Assembly: GCA_964472785.1 (NCBI GenBank)
Contig: CAYYMH010000040.1
Location: 1 to 38,410, forward strand
Length of the DNA: 38,410 bases
Direction: 5' to 3'
Origin: CAYYMH01 sp964472785
Lineage (GTDB): Bacteria; Zhuqueibacterota; Zhuqueibacteria; Thermofontimicrobiales; Thermofontimicrobiaceae
The notes below the pieces were generated by a model, which saw only the letters and a program-made list of their open reading frames with translations, searched no databases and was not told the origin of the DNA. The position numbers were made by a program, and so were the translations under genes. The stretch's first letter is position 1; the number at the start of each line of letters is the position of its first letter. Below are positions 24,726 through 34,120 of this stretch, in pieces.

Positions 24726-24754
24726 AATATACTATATAATTTCAAAATAGTCAA
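24726..24754 (-). promoter_or_regulatory. Sigma-70 promoter of the DksA-type gene
   Basis: On the minus strand TTGACT (24754-24749) and TATATT (24731-24726) are separated by 17 bp. The insertion-sequence end at 24778 lies 24 bp upstream of the -35 box, so the promoter core survived insertion. Confidence 0.6.
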
Positions 24755-24777
24755 GGATTTTTTCGGATTCTCAAATT

Positions 24778-24790
24778 CAGAACTCCTGAC
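24778..24790 (+). repeat. Left terminal inverted repeat of the insertion sequence
   Basis: CAGAACTCCTGAC, perfect inverse of 26351-26363. The preceding AAATT (24773-24777) is the left copy of the target duplication. Confidence 0.85.
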
Positions 24791-24867
24791 TCCATAGCAC
24801 CGTGTCAATCGCCATTTTGTGAGTCGAGCATGTCTTAAGCAATTAATAATTTATAAGATATGTCTAG

Positions 24868-26334
24868 AAAAATATAGGGGCAAAAAGTAGCATCAAGGCG
24901 CCGGAGCAGTTAAGGACGTGCAAGGTTGGCGAGTTGGGCAAAATACTTGGTCTTGATAGAGTGCCCGGGGCCAAATGTTTACGATCAAAGATTGACCAGA
25001 TCGTATGCCAAAGCAAAGCTCATGAATTCAACCAACTCCTTTCTCAAGACTGGATAAAAAAAGAAGCTACGTTGTATTTTTATATTGATGGACATGTGTG
25101 AGTTTATCATGGCTATGGCGCGAAGTTACCCAGGAAATATGTATCAAGAGAGAAATTATGTTTATCTGGCACCAGCGATTTCTGGCTGAATAATGAATTG
25201 GGATTACCCTATTTAGTGATGAGCGGAGAGTTAAATGAGAAGTTAAAGGAGATCATAAACGACAAAATCATTCCCACGCTTATTGAAGATACAGCCGGCT
25301 TGATATCAGAAGAAGAGTTAGTTAAAGATGCCAAGCGTCCCCGGTTTACGATAATTTTTGATCGAGAGGCTTATGAGCCAAACTTTTTTAAATCGCTGTG
25401 GGAAAAGTATTGCATCGCCGTGATCACTTATCGCAAGGCAGTAAAAGATAAATGGTCAGTTGAAGAATTTGCCGATTATAAAACCCATGTAATTGGCAAA
25501 GAAGTAAAGATGTGTCTTGCAGAATAAAGGATTTTGCTTTGCGACATGGAAATGCGAGAGATTCGAAAACTTTCCGATAGCGGTCATCAAACGAGCATTG
25601 TTACAACCGATGAGCAAATAACAACACAGACGGTTGCCGGCAAGATGTTTTCCAGGTGGTCTCAAGAGAACTTTTTCAGATATATGATGCAAGATTACGA
25701 TCTTGATAAGCTGGTTCAATACGGAGTAGAAACGATAGACCCACAAAAAAAGGTCGTAAATCCATCCTACAAAAAGCTCAATTATGAAATTAATAAATTT
25801 AGGGAAAAACAAAATCGGCTAAAGGCTAAATTTTTTCAAATCATTGAAAAAAGTATTGAAAAAGACCTGGAACAAATGAAAGAAAAGATTCAGAAACAAG
25901 CAGAGTTACAAGAGAAGATAACATCTTATCAAATACAAATAGATGAGAAGCTCAAAGCTAGAAAACAAACTTCTTATTATATTGAACTAAAAGATCTGCC
26001 GGCTGATACATGGTTTAATAAATTAAAAACAGAAAGTAAATTATTTATCAATACAATAAAAATGATAGCCTACCGGGCTGAGACAGCTGTGGCAAATTTA
26101 TTGATTCCCTCTTACAAAAAATCTGACAATGAAATACGGATGCTGGTCAAAGAAATTATCAAAAGCGAGGCTGATTTGATCTCTAATTATAGCAACAAAA
26201 CTTTGACTGTTCGGATGCATTCATTGTCCACGCCCAGGGATAGTAAGGCTGATAAAAAATTATGCGATTTTTTAAACGAAACTGAAACCATTTATCCTGA
26301 CACCAATCTCAAACTAATCTACAAAATATTGTAG
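24868..26334 (+). pseudogene. Degenerate DDE-type transposase
   Basis: One reading frame of about 489 codons runs from 24868 to the TAA at 26334, broken by TGA at 25099-25101 and TAA at 25525-25527. The first break falls in YIDGHV*VYHGYGAKLP, where relatives have Arg, so it is probably CGA changed to TGA. The second falls in MCLAE*RILLCDMEMRE. Conserved pieces include GELGKILGLDRVPGAK, the catalytic-looking Asp in YIDGHV, GTSDFWLNNELG, and IIFDREAYEP with a second Asp. The C-terminal part is rich in Lys/Glu helices. A further in-frame stop at 24865-24867 and only 90 bp to the left end suggest the N-terminus is also decayed or shortened. Two open pieces remain (25198-25527 and 25534-26334), neither likely functional. 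Confidence 0.82.
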
Positions 26335-26350
26335 TTCTTGTTTATGAGAG

Positions 26351-26363
26351 GTCAGGAGTTCTG
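26351..26363 (-). repeat. Right terminal inverted repeat of the insertion sequence
   Basis: GTCAGGAGTTCTG, perfect inverse of 24778-24790, followed by AAATT (26364-26368), the right copy of the target duplication. Confidence 0.85.
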
Positions 26364-26517
26364 AAATTAGCCCGCAGTTAGACTCGTCCTTTGAATTTTT
26401 CAAAATTTCTCTTGCATATTTCATTTTTTTTCTTTACCTATAAAAACTGAATGTCATTCATTTTTCTCTTAATTGTTTCTTTTTCAAAAAATTAACTTTT
26501 AAAACAGGAGAACGTCT

Positions 26518-28092
26518 ATGATTCTGCATTATGAATTTGTCCGTACGGCCAAGAAATTTAGTAAAAAGATGGCTATCATAGACCGTACAACGGATAAACG
26601 TGTTACCTACTCCAAGGCTCTGATTGCTTCTCTAATTCTTGCAAACAAAATCAAAAAGTATAAAGAAGGTTACATTGGCATTATGATCCCCACTTCTGCC
26701 GGGTCAATACTGGCAACGATTGGTACATTGATGGCGGGGAAAGTACCTGTGATGATTAACTATTCCACCGGCGCATCGGATAACTCCGAATATGCTCAGG
26801 ATAAATGCGGTTTCCGAACCATTATCACTTCCCGGGCATTGCTAATCAAACTCGGTTGTCGTTTGGTGAAGGGGATGATTTTTATTGAAGATATTATGGA
26901 ACAAATTACCACCGGCGACAAACTGTCGGCTGCACTCAAGGCGACTATGCCGACGAAAGTGATTATCAAATCTTTACCTTCTGTGGAGTCAGACGACAAC
27001 GCGGTCATTCTTTTTACCAGTGGCAGTGAGAAAGACCCTAAGGCAGTTCAATTAACCCACCGAAATTTTTATTCCAATATTAGCGATATTTTGAAAGTGT
27101 TCAAGCTAACCAGTGACGACGTTATGATGTCTATATTACCGCTATTTCATGTATTCGGGCATAACATAAATTTTTGGTTACCCTTGCTTACCGGCATGAC
27201 GTCAGTAACGGTTGCCAATCCGCTGGAGTACAAATCCATTCCTAAAATCATCAAGGAAGAGCAAGCCTCAATGATAGCAGGAACCCCAATTTTCTTCTCG
27301 GGCTATTTACGAGAATCGACACCGGGGGATTTTGACTCTGTTCGAATTATGGTGGCAGGAGCGGATAAGGTTTCGAATGCCTTGCGCGATGGATATCTGA
27401 AAAAACACAATAAAATCCTTCTTGAAGGTTATGGCGCAACCGAAACCAGTCCGGTGATTTCTGTTAACTCTCCGGATGCAAACAGACCGGGAAGTATTGG
27501 AAAAATATTTCCGAGTGTACAAGTTAGAATTACTGATGTTGATACCGGCAAAGAACTTGAACAAGGGAAAGAAGGAAAAATAATGGTCAAGGGTGATTTG
27601 GTCATGAAAGGCTATCTGGATGATTTGGAGGAAACCTCTCTCCACATTCGCGATGGCTGGTACGACACCGGAGATATCGGCATGATCGATGAAGATGGGT
27701 ATCTCTGGCATCGCGGACGATTAAAACGCTTTGTGAAAATTGGCGGTGAAATGGTCTCGCTGGTCAGAACTGAAATCGAACTCGAGCGGCTATTACCGGA
27801 TGGTGTGGATTGTTGTGTCGTTGAAGTGCCGGATTCTTTAAAAGGAGCGAAAATTGTGGCTGCGGTAACCGAGAGTATAAATGAGAAGGAGACGTTAGCC
27901 AAGTTAGCTAAAAAATTGCCTCCGATTGCCATGCCAAAGAAGTTTATTATTATTCCGGAAATGCCGAAGATGGGGAGTGGCAAAATTGATTTTCGTACGA
28001 TCACGAGTATCGTCCGCCGTAAAACACAAGAAAACAACAATGATGAAGAAAATGAAAAACTAAAAAAACAGCAAAAGAAGGAAAAAAAGTAG
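26518..28092 (+). CDS. AMP-forming acyl-CoA/acyl-ACP ligase (Aas-like adenylating domain)
   Basis: A 524-residue ANL-superfamily enzyme that activates a carboxylic acid, probably a fatty acid, as acyl-AMP and then a thioester. Motifs are in order: the P-loop-like ILFTSGSEKDPKAVQLTHRN near 162-181, LPLFHVFGHN, EGYGATETSPVISVN, WYDTGDIG, and the C-terminal lysine in MGSGKIDFRT. The sequence resembles the ligase half of bifunctional 2-acylglycerophosphoethanolamine acyltransferase/acyl-ACP synthetase, here without the acyltransferase half. The C-terminus is an unusually charged Lys/Glu/Asn tail. ATG 26518 follows AGGAG with good spacing. A strong terminator lies 33 bp after the stop. The insertion sequence ends 154 bp upstream and may have replaced native promoter sequence. 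Confidence 0.86.
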   Translation: MILHYEFVRTAKKFSKKMAIIDRTTDKRVTYSKALIASLILANKIKKYKEGYIGIMIPTSAGSILATIGTLMAGKVPVMINYSTGASDNSEYAQDKCGFRTIITSRALLIKLGCRLVKGMIFIEDIMEQITTGDKLSAALKATMPTKVIIKSLPSVESDDNAVILFTSGSEKDPKAVQLTHRNFYSNISDILKVFKLTSDDVMMSILPLFHVFGHNINFWLPLLTGMTSVTVANPLEYKSIPKIIKEEQASMIAGTPIFFSGYLRESTPGDFDSVRIMVAGADKVSNALRDGYLKKHNKILLEGYGATETSPVISVNSPDANRPGSIGKIFPSVQVRITDVDTGKELEQGKEGKIMVKGDLVMKGYLDDLEETSLHIRDGWYDTGDIGMIDEDGYLWHRGRLKRFVKIGGEMVSLVRTEIELERLLPDGVDCCVVEVPDSLKGAKIVAAVTESINEKETLAKLAKKLPPIAMPKKFIIIPEMPKMGSGKIDFRTITSIVRRKTQENNNDEENEKLKKQQKKEKK

Positions 28093-28124
28093 CCCAAAAA
28101 TTAATTGATTTTTTTATATAATTT

Positions 28125-28166
28125 AAAAAAGGAAACAGTGATTGATTTCGCTGTTTCCTTTTTTTT
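28125..28166. terminator. Rho-independent terminator, bidirectional
   Basis: GGAAACAG (28131-28138) pairs with CTGTTTCC (28151-28158), preceded by six A and followed by eight T, so it can work on both strands. It separates the acyl ligase gene (+) from the convergent TonB-receptor operon (-). Confidence 0.85.
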
Positions 28167-28248
28167 CTGAATTTGCATGGTTGAATTAGAAAATTAAAAA
28201 GTTGGGGGCTTCAAATTACTCTGCTTCGCGCGTCAGCGTTCATGGCGA

Positions 28249-29790
28249 TTAATTGTTATAATGATATTTTACCGAGATAATTAATCCACCCAGGTCCCTG
28301 CTGTCGCCGTATTGAAGGTCGGTTGGTTTTCTTCGACCAAAGTATCCGAAAGCCTCAGTCGTGAAGTTATCGAACCCTCGCTCCAACCCAAAGGTGAAAA
28401 CGTGCTCGTCATATTCCGGCAAGTAATCCCCAAATATAAGCAAGTTGTGATCAATTTTGTAAATATTAAAAATATAGCCGGATCTTATTTTCCAGTTTTG
28501 GAGCAACTTCAGTTCCGCACCGAATTTTAACTGCTGATACCTCATTTTTCCTTGCGCAAACATGTTGCTGAGATAATCCTGTCGTTTTAACGTTGCATCA
28601 GAATAGTGATATTCACAGCCAAAGATAAAAGGGAGTGAATTGGGTTCGTAACTGACACCAAAGCCAAGATTATTTCTGGTTAAATAATCATCCTCTAATT
28701 GGTTTGGAAGGCTCGGATTTTTTGCCCAGTCGTTGGATTTTTTACGGTTCAAAGACAGACCGATTCGGAAAGGTAGTGATGGCAATCGATAACGCATTTG
28801 ATAAAAAAACTCATGACCAGTCAATGTCCAATACCCATCGTTGATATGTTGTAAATGTTTTTCTGCGGCATCCGTTGTTCGATAATTGTAATTTACGATC
28901 AGGATGTTTGATAAGTGGTGCGTCGCATTCCAAATGGATTGTAAACCGGCTTGAAAAGATTCTGTGCTTAAATAATGCCTCATTTCGCCGGTCATTTTCG
29001 TTCCTAATGAATGGCTCCTGAGACGGATAATCTTAATATCGTTAATATCGAACTGGCTATATTTTTTACATTCGGTAAATTCATTTTCATTGGCATAGCC
29101 AATGGTGATTCCAATTATCAGATTTTTTTGAATTTGGTAAGTCAATCCATTTTTCATAAAAACTGTGCGAAGAATTTTTCTCGGTTTTGGAAAATGATCT
29201 TTTAAGCCCGACATGATTGAGTATTGAAGGAGAAAACCATACAATAGCTTGTCCCGATACAGATTTCTGCTATATTCAAAAGCGAGTCCTGGACCGGAAT
29301 AATGAAAATTTCCGGATGTGGTATCAAGGAGGCGAAACGGATGTTGTGGATACGGATTGAAGTTGATAATCTGATCGAGTTGATCCAGTCTTAAATCCCG
29401 GTAATAAATCGAACCCCCGAATGTCTGTGATTGATCCAAAACTTTTACACCCTTAACATGAAGTCGGGAATCCAACGTTGACTTTGCATCCCAATCGCGT
29501 TTAAAATTACCTGAACTGGTGCTGGTGGTGTAAAAAGATTGGATGTAAGAATGTGTCTGATCCCGGATCAACCAGGCAGGATTTTTCCCTAAATCATACA
29601 GATTCAATTGATTGTTGACAGCTTCAATAATCAGGAACATTCGTCCCATGGCAGCCACTCGAAAGTCTGACGCAAAAGAACGACTCGACAGGCTGAGGGT
29701 AACAAATAATATCAAGAGGATGAGAAATAAGTTTTTAGCACGCATAAATGTTATTCGTTTTTTTCGAAATGGTTGCTGTTGTGTCTTCAC
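28249..29790 (-). CDS. Putative outer-membrane beta-barrel protein, third gene of the TonB receptor operon
   Basis: A 513-residue exported protein. A signal peptide (hydrophobic core LFLILLILFVTLSLSS, ending near SFASDF) follows a basic stretch; after that the chain alternates hydrophobic and polar residues with many Tyr, Phe and Arg, ending ISVKYHYNN, as in outer-membrane barrels. No enzyme motif is seen. The GTG start at 29790 overlaps the previous stop by one base (TAGTG), so translation is coupled; ATG 29745 would give a shorter signal peptide and is an alternative. In Bacteroidetes similar barrel proteins (the DUF6850 type, from memory) accompany a DUF4876-like lipoprotein and a TonB receptor. 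The operon order supports a joint role in uptake, substrate unknown. Confidence 0.7.
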   Translation of the reverse strand: MKTQQQPFRKKRITFMRAKNLFLILLILFVTLSLSSRSFASDFRVAAMGRMFLIIEAVNNQLNLYDLGKNPAWLIRDQTHSYIQSFYTTSTSSGNFKRDWDAKSTLDSRLHVKGVKVLDQSQTFGGSIYYRDLRLDQLDQIINFNPYPQHPFRLLDTTSGNFHYSGPGLAFEYSRNLYRDKLLYGFLLQYSIMSGLKDHFPKPRKILRTVFMKNGLTYQIQKNLIIGITIGYANENEFTECKKYSQFDINDIKIIRLRSHSLGTKMTGEMRHYLSTESFQAGLQSIWNATHHLSNILIVNYNYRTTDAAEKHLQHINDGYWTLTGHEFFYQMRYRLPSLPFRIGLSLNRKKSNDWAKNPSLPNQLEDDYLTRNNLGFGVSYEPNSLPFIFGCEYHYSDATLKRQDYLSNMFAQGKMRYQQLKFGAELKLLQNWKIRSGYIFNIYKIDHNLLIFGDYLPEYDEHVFTFGLERGFDNFTTEAFGYFGRRKPTDLQYGDSRDLGGLIISVKYHYNN

Positions 29791-30956
29791 TATAGCATTG
29801 GATTGACAATATCATCCGGTGCATGCTGATAATCGGGCGTCGGGTTTTTGATAATGACAAAATCAGACGTGCTGTTATTTGAATCATAGCCAGGTTCTTT
29901 GGTCAGCGGATTTTGTCGTTCGATCGACATGCCGCTATATTGCTGCAGATCAATACCCGCTGCTCCCGCATCAATGATATTATTGACGACTTTCACGGCA
30001 AGCGAATTTTTGTAATATTCGACACCGTCCATGACATCTGTAAATTCAAAGACAATTCTGCCATCGCCATCATAACGCAACTCGTTCAACTCTTTGGCTT
30101 TAATGAGAGCCACGCCGTTGTGCATTAAGTTTAGCCTAAAATCTCCACAAATATTCTGATCGATCTCTTCTAAACCGGGCACAGATTCGTTACAGACATC
30201 ATTGCACAAAGAACAGAATTCCCAGTCAGCATCAGACAAATCCGGGCTGTCAGGACCTCCACCATATTGAGAGTGATCGTGTGCTTTTTGTGCGATAACA
30301 ATGAATTTTCCGCTCTCAATTGGATAATCCTGTCCGTTTCCGGAAAATTGGAAGGCATCGCTAGCTATAATGAATTCACTGTTATATTCAGTGATACGAA
30401 TGATGATTAATTTGTCCAGATACTGAGTGTCGCCGGTCGGATTATAGAGTTCGATGTATTGGTCGTCGTAATAACGAACTCCCGGAGGCCCGGCGTAATA
30501 AATTTCATTGATCACGATTTGCGGGACGATGTTTTTTTCAAGGGATACCGTATCTGTTTCAGTTACTTTATTTTGAAAAATGTTCTCCTCCCAGCTATGG
30601 CTCAGCATGACGTCATTATATGGATATCCTAACGAAGCCATGAATTCGGCGGAGAGTAATTTGGTGACATCAATCCGATATTGGGATGCAATTAATTCAT
30701 CGAAACTAACGACACCATTTTCATCGGTGGAGTCGGAAAACGTTTTGTCATAGTCAACTGAATGTAAACGAACTAACGCATCAGCAACCGGGGCATATCC
30801 AAGGGTTGAATCCACAGATAAAATATTTGTGGAATCTGTGACAACTATTTTATACTGACAGGCGCTATCCACGTCCGTTGGTTTTTTTGAAGAACACGTT
30901 CCTAAAACGAATAGAGAGAGTAAAGTGAAAAGATAGATTATGGCTTTGGTGTTCAT
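29790..30956 (-). CDS. Surface lipoprotein with lamin-tail-like domain (DUF4876-like)
   Basis: A 388-residue lipoprotein: the signal peptide ends in the lipobox LGTC (Cys near 21). Residues about 45-130 resemble a carboxypeptidase-regulatory-like Ig fold (ADALVRLHSVDYDKTFSDSTDENGVVSFDEL). About 148-380 look like a lamin-tail domain (IVINEIYYAGPPGVRYYDDQYIELYNPTGDTQYLDKLIII). A cysteine-rich loop (CSLCNDVCNES...C) may hold disulfides. The start ATG overlaps the receptor stop by 4 bp (ATGA), and its own stop overlaps the barrel gene start. It probably acts as the surface-exposed partner of the TonB receptor, binding or capping substrate. The DUF4876 assignment is from memory of the family layout. 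Confidence 0.75.
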   Translation of the reverse strand: MNTKAIIYLFTLLSLFVLGTCSSKKPTDVDSACQYKIVVTDSTNILSVDSTLGYAPVADALVRLHSVDYDKTFSDSTDENGVVSFDELIASQYRIDVTKLLSAEFMASLGYPYNDVMLSHSWEENIFQNKVTETDTVSLEKNIVPQIVINEIYYAGPPGVRYYDDQYIELYNPTGDTQYLDKLIIIRITEYNSEFIIASDAFQFSGNGQDYPIESGKFIVIAQKAHDHSQYGGGPDSPDLSDADWEFCSLCNDVCNESVPGLEEIDQNICGDFRLNLMHNGVALIKAKELNELRYDGDGRIVFEFTDVMDGVEYYKNSLAVKVVNNIIDAGAAGIDLQQYSGMSIERQNPLTKEPGYDSNNSTSDFVIIKNPTPDYQHAPDDIVNPML

Positions 30957-33679
30957 AATGTTCCCTTTTCAAATAATTTGTCCATAACGACACTGAATTG
31001 AATTCCGTAAAAGATTTCCGGATTCCGGGCAAAAATTTTATCTGTGTTACTCGACACAGAAGTATAAGCCCGATAATTAAAGAAATTATTCACATAAAAT
31101 GAAATCTCCGCTGCTTTGAAGATAGATTTTGTAATGGTCAAGTTGAATAACCATTTGCCCGGAAAGTTCTCCGTTCGGTAATTTAAGGGATTTTTGTGCT
31201 GATGATAATACGCATATTTCGGATCAGCTTGTTGGTTTTCATCAATTGGATAAACTTGATCGGAAAGTCCATCATAATACGCCACAGCCAGCGTGTCAGA
31301 TAATCCCAACCGTTTTTTCTGGTAGAGCGGTACCTGTTGTGCGGTCAGCGAGAACCAGATCCCTAACTTTTTAAACATGTAGTTCATTCTAAAGGTGAGT
31401 ACCACTTTATCGAGCCAGTTCCCATGTTTTTTATAAAGTGGAATGGTGTAATCCTGCCTGATGGTACTCCAGTTCAAACCATCCTCGTTTTTTCGAACAT
31501 GATGAAACGTCGCGTCAACAGCGAAATTCATATTTAATTTTTCAATGTACTTGGTTTTCAGACTGAATTCGACGCCACTTATTTTTGTCCGACCGCCGTT
31601 TATTTTTTGAATATGCGTTTTGAGCAAAGAGTCCTGTTTGGATTCATTTCCTAACAAAGGCCAATTCGGACGCAGAAACTGATAATAGAATACAGGATAA
31701 TGTTTATCCATTGGTTCATTTGTTCTTTCGGAATAAAAGCCACTGACTGTAAGGAAAACTGATCCAAATTGTTGATCCAAACTGATTTCAAACTTGTTTT
31801 CTTGAATTCCTTTTAAAAATGGATTTGCCGGGTCAAAGATTCTCGTCGTTATAACGCTATCTGAAACAACAGTCGTATCATTGACATTGATTTTGTCGAA
31901 CATGTCAGTATAATGCAAATCAGGGTAAATATAATTGATGGGAGGCGCTTTTGAAAATTTTCCATAACCTGCTCTGATACGCGTTTTTTGAGCCAAGTAT
32001 AAGGCGAAATTGATTCGAGGATTGAAGAACGCGCCGTTTTTTGATTCGAAAAAAATGAGTCGATCAATTTCCCCTGTGTTATAACGCTCGTACCTCAAAC
32101 CCAAATCTAACGTAAACTTTTTCCAACACTCACTTTCAATTCGATAATTTAGAAATATACTGTGCTGAAAGATCCCTGAAACATCATCAAACAGACGCGG
32201 ACGCTCACTGGTTCTCGGAGGATAGGTCACATCAAATTCACGTCCTTTGCCAATATTATCATCAAATTTAAAATCATTACCAACCAAAAATGTGTGAGCG
32301 TTCAGACCAGATGTGAATCTCTTTTTCCAGTAAATTTGATGACCGATTGCAATCTCATCACCGGTGATGTCGGATTTAAATAAATAGGGCAAATGGCGTT
32401 TAATCCCGATTGTCGTACCCTCTCGGATCAAAGGAGAAACGATGCCAACGTCGTGGTCCATTTTAAACTGCTGAAAGGAATTCACCCTCCGATAATTTAC
32501 ATAAAAATTGGAATTCAATTCAGTGGAGTTATCCAATTTGTAGTTCATTGTATTACCAAAAATAAAGCGATATCCTTTGTTATAACTTGCAATCGAATCA
32601 GGGTCAGTAGGGTGCTGCTCAATATTTTCAAAAAGTCTGGAATACTTGAACTGGTTTTTCATAAATAATTTGTTTTTAAAAAACTGATTCGTGAAAACAA
32701 GCTGCCCTGCTAACCGTTGCGTATTGTCATATCTATTTCGAATGTCTCGCTGACTGTAGCCCCAGTTGAGATTATAGTGGATACCGGTTTTTGCAAGGAA
32801 CGCACTTCCTCCCAGATTCATCTCCCGCGTATCCGGATTATTCTTTATTTTGAACCGGTGGAAGTCCGATGGATTAACTTTTGTTTTTACATGGATTAAT
32901 CCGCCGGTAAAATCGCCGTACTGAGCAGGCGCGATGCCTCTGATGACTTCCACAGATTCGATATTGTCTGCCGGGATTTCCCGGAGGTCAACACCATCCC
33001 AGGTACCTGTATAAACACCTTTTGCCAAAGTGCCCTGCATATTCGCGTTGTTCGTATATGGAACGCCGTCAACGATTATTTTTGAGGCAAATGCAGTCAT
33101 ATAGTCACTACTGTTTGGATTTCTTATGTGCGCTTTTATCGGTTCTTTTAGCGCGGGTTGATTTTTCATTTCCACCCCCGGAACGAAATCCAGCACATCG
33201 CCCAAACTGATTGCCTGATTATGTTCGATGTCCCCGGAAGTAATCGTGGTTGTGGTTGCAGTGCGTTGTTCAAAAAGATTTTTATTTGCCACGACTTCGA
33301 TACCACCCAGAAAAATAACGTTCTGTAAATTTACACCCTCTGCTGACATTTGTATTTTTACAAAATGCGTCTCACCCGAAATAATTTTTTGACCCATGTA
33401 GAAATGATCCGGAGCGTTTGCGTGGACAAACCTGAGATTGTATTTTCCCGGCGGCAGATTTTCTATTTTAAAGCGACCATTTTTATCTGAAACAGCGACA
33501 GCTTCCGTACCTTCCACTTTAACAACCACATTCTTCAACGGCAGTTCCGATTCAGCCTCAACAATGAGCCCGGTCAAAGTACCTGATGTTTCGGTGGCAG
33601 ACAAATGGACATTAATAAATATTAATAAAAAGAAGAAGCAGAGCAGATTTTTAAAAGGAAAAAAACGTTGGAATGTCAT
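30953..33679 (-). CDS. TonB-dependent receptor with carboxypeptidase-regulatory-like domain
   Basis: A 908-residue outer-membrane transporter. A signal peptide (1 to about 28) precedes a carboxypeptidase-D-regulatory-like domain (about 33-115; GTLTGLIVEAESELPLKNVVVKVEGTEAV), then the plug (about 140-265; TSGDIEHNQAISLGDVLDFVPGVEM, IESVEVIRGIAPAQYGDFTGGLIHVKTK). The 22-stranded barrel runs to about 900 and ends VVMDKLFEKGTL, without the usual terminal aromatic. It should import a large or scarce ligand such as a siderophore, vitamin or oligomer using TonB energy. It heads a coupled operon with a lipoprotein and a barrel protein. Upstream at 33748-33773 are two AATGATAAC repeats that may be an iron- or metal-responsive operator. 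Confidence 0.88.
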   Translation of the reverse strand: MTFQRFFPFKNLLCFFFLLIFINVHLSATETSGTLTGLIVEAESELPLKNVVVKVEGTEAVAVSDKNGRFKIENLPPGKYNLRFVHANAPDHFYMGQKIISGETHFVKIQMSAEGVNLQNVIFLGGIEVVANKNLFEQRTATTTTITSGDIEHNQAISLGDVLDFVPGVEMKNQPALKEPIKAHIRNPNSSDYMTAFASKIIVDGVPYTNNANMQGTLAKGVYTGTWDGVDLREIPADNIESVEVIRGIAPAQYGDFTGGLIHVKTKVNPSDFHRFKIKNNPDTREMNLGGSAFLAKTGIHYNLNWGYSQRDIRNRYDNTQRLAGQLVFTNQFFKNKLFMKNQFKYSRLFENIEQHPTDPDSIASYNKGYRFIFGNTMNYKLDNSTELNSNFYVNYRRVNSFQQFKMDHDVGIVSPLIREGTTIGIKRHLPYLFKSDITGDEIAIGHQIYWKKRFTSGLNAHTFLVGNDFKFDDNIGKGREFDVTYPPRTSERPRLFDDVSGIFQHSIFLNYRIESECWKKFTLDLGLRYERYNTGEIDRLIFFESKNGAFFNPRINFALYLAQKTRIRAGYGKFSKAPPINYIYPDLHYTDMFDKINVNDTTVVSDSVITTRIFDPANPFLKGIQENKFEISLDQQFGSVFLTVSGFYSERTNEPMDKHYPVFYYQFLRPNWPLLGNESKQDSLLKTHIQKINGGRTKISGVEFSLKTKYIEKLNMNFAVDATFHHVRKNEDGLNWSTIRQDYTIPLYKKHGNWLDKVVLTFRMNYMFKKLGIWFSLTAQQVPLYQKKRLGLSDTLAVAYYDGLSDQVYPIDENQQADPKYAYYHQHKNPLNYRTENFPGKWLFNLTITKSIFKAAEISFYVNNFFNYRAYTSVSSNTDKIFARNPEIFYGIQFSVVMDKLFEKGTL

Positions 33680-33729
33680 TACCCGCCTTGTGAGCTTGTT
33701 CTGATTTTGATTCGATAATTAGAAAATAG

Positions 33730-33773
33730 AGTATAGTTGGTTGTTCAAATGATAACCTGTTTATAATGATAAC
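33730..33773 (-). promoter_or_regulatory. Tandem AATGATAAC operator and -10 box upstream of the TonB receptor operon
   Basis: AATGATAAC occurs perfectly at 33748-33756 and again at 33765-33773, 17 bp apart. On the minus strand TATACT (33735-33730) is a good -10 box, and the nearer repeat overlaps where its weak -35 would be. The repeat resembles the GATAAT half-sites bound by Fur, so metal control is plausible but not shown. Confidence 0.45.
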
Positions 33774-34035
33774 ATTTTTTTAGAAAAATACAAGAGAAAA
33801 TTTGATGGGAATTAAATCGAATTGGGAAAAGAAAGCAGAACCGTCGTGTTGAAATTAAATTGAGTTATAAGCCGGAGAAATGATATGGTTTCTTTTCTAA
33901 CCATTATTCTTGCCTAATAATCGCCTTCCATTTTTCGGTAACAAATTCCAGTTGTCTTGTCATATAAAAAAACCATAGAGTTAATACATCAATAAGTTAT
34001 ATAACCATACATTTTATATTTTTCGCTTAAATTAT

Positions 34036-34065
34036 TTGCAAATAAAAAAAATTATTGTATATTAT
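34036..34065 (+). promoter_or_regulatory. Putative promoter of the helicase-nuclease operon
   Basis: TTGCAA (34036-34041) and TATTAT (34060-34065) are 18 bp apart, giving a leader of about 50 nt to the ATG at 34121. Confidence 0.4.
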
Positions 34066-34120
34066 AGAAGTAGATTAAGCAGTTGCACTGAATTGAAACT
34101 CACTTTCCTTTGAATGTAAT

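Larger units (their letters stand above)
24778..26363 (+). mobile_element. Insertion sequence, 1586 bp, inactive
   Basis: The ends are perfect 13-bp inverted repeats, CAGAACTCCTGAC at 24778-24790 and GTCAGGAGTTCTG at 26351-26363. They are flanked by the 5-bp direct repeat AAATT (24773-24777 and 26364-26368), the expected target duplication. The interior carries a DDE-type transposase frame with two internal stops (25099-25101 TGA; 25525-25527 TAA). Exact ends and duplication suggest a fairly recent insertion, while the stops show it can no longer move by itself. The family was not assigned; no other copy is in the window. Confidence 0.85.
33680..34120. other. Divergent intergenic region with control sites only
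   Basis: The 441 bp between the TonB receptor gene (-) and the helicase gene (+) contain no supported reading frame. They hold the tandem repeat and -10 box described at 33730-33773 and the promoter at 34036-34065. The middle part (about 33790-34020) shows nothing I can name. Confidence 0.6.
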
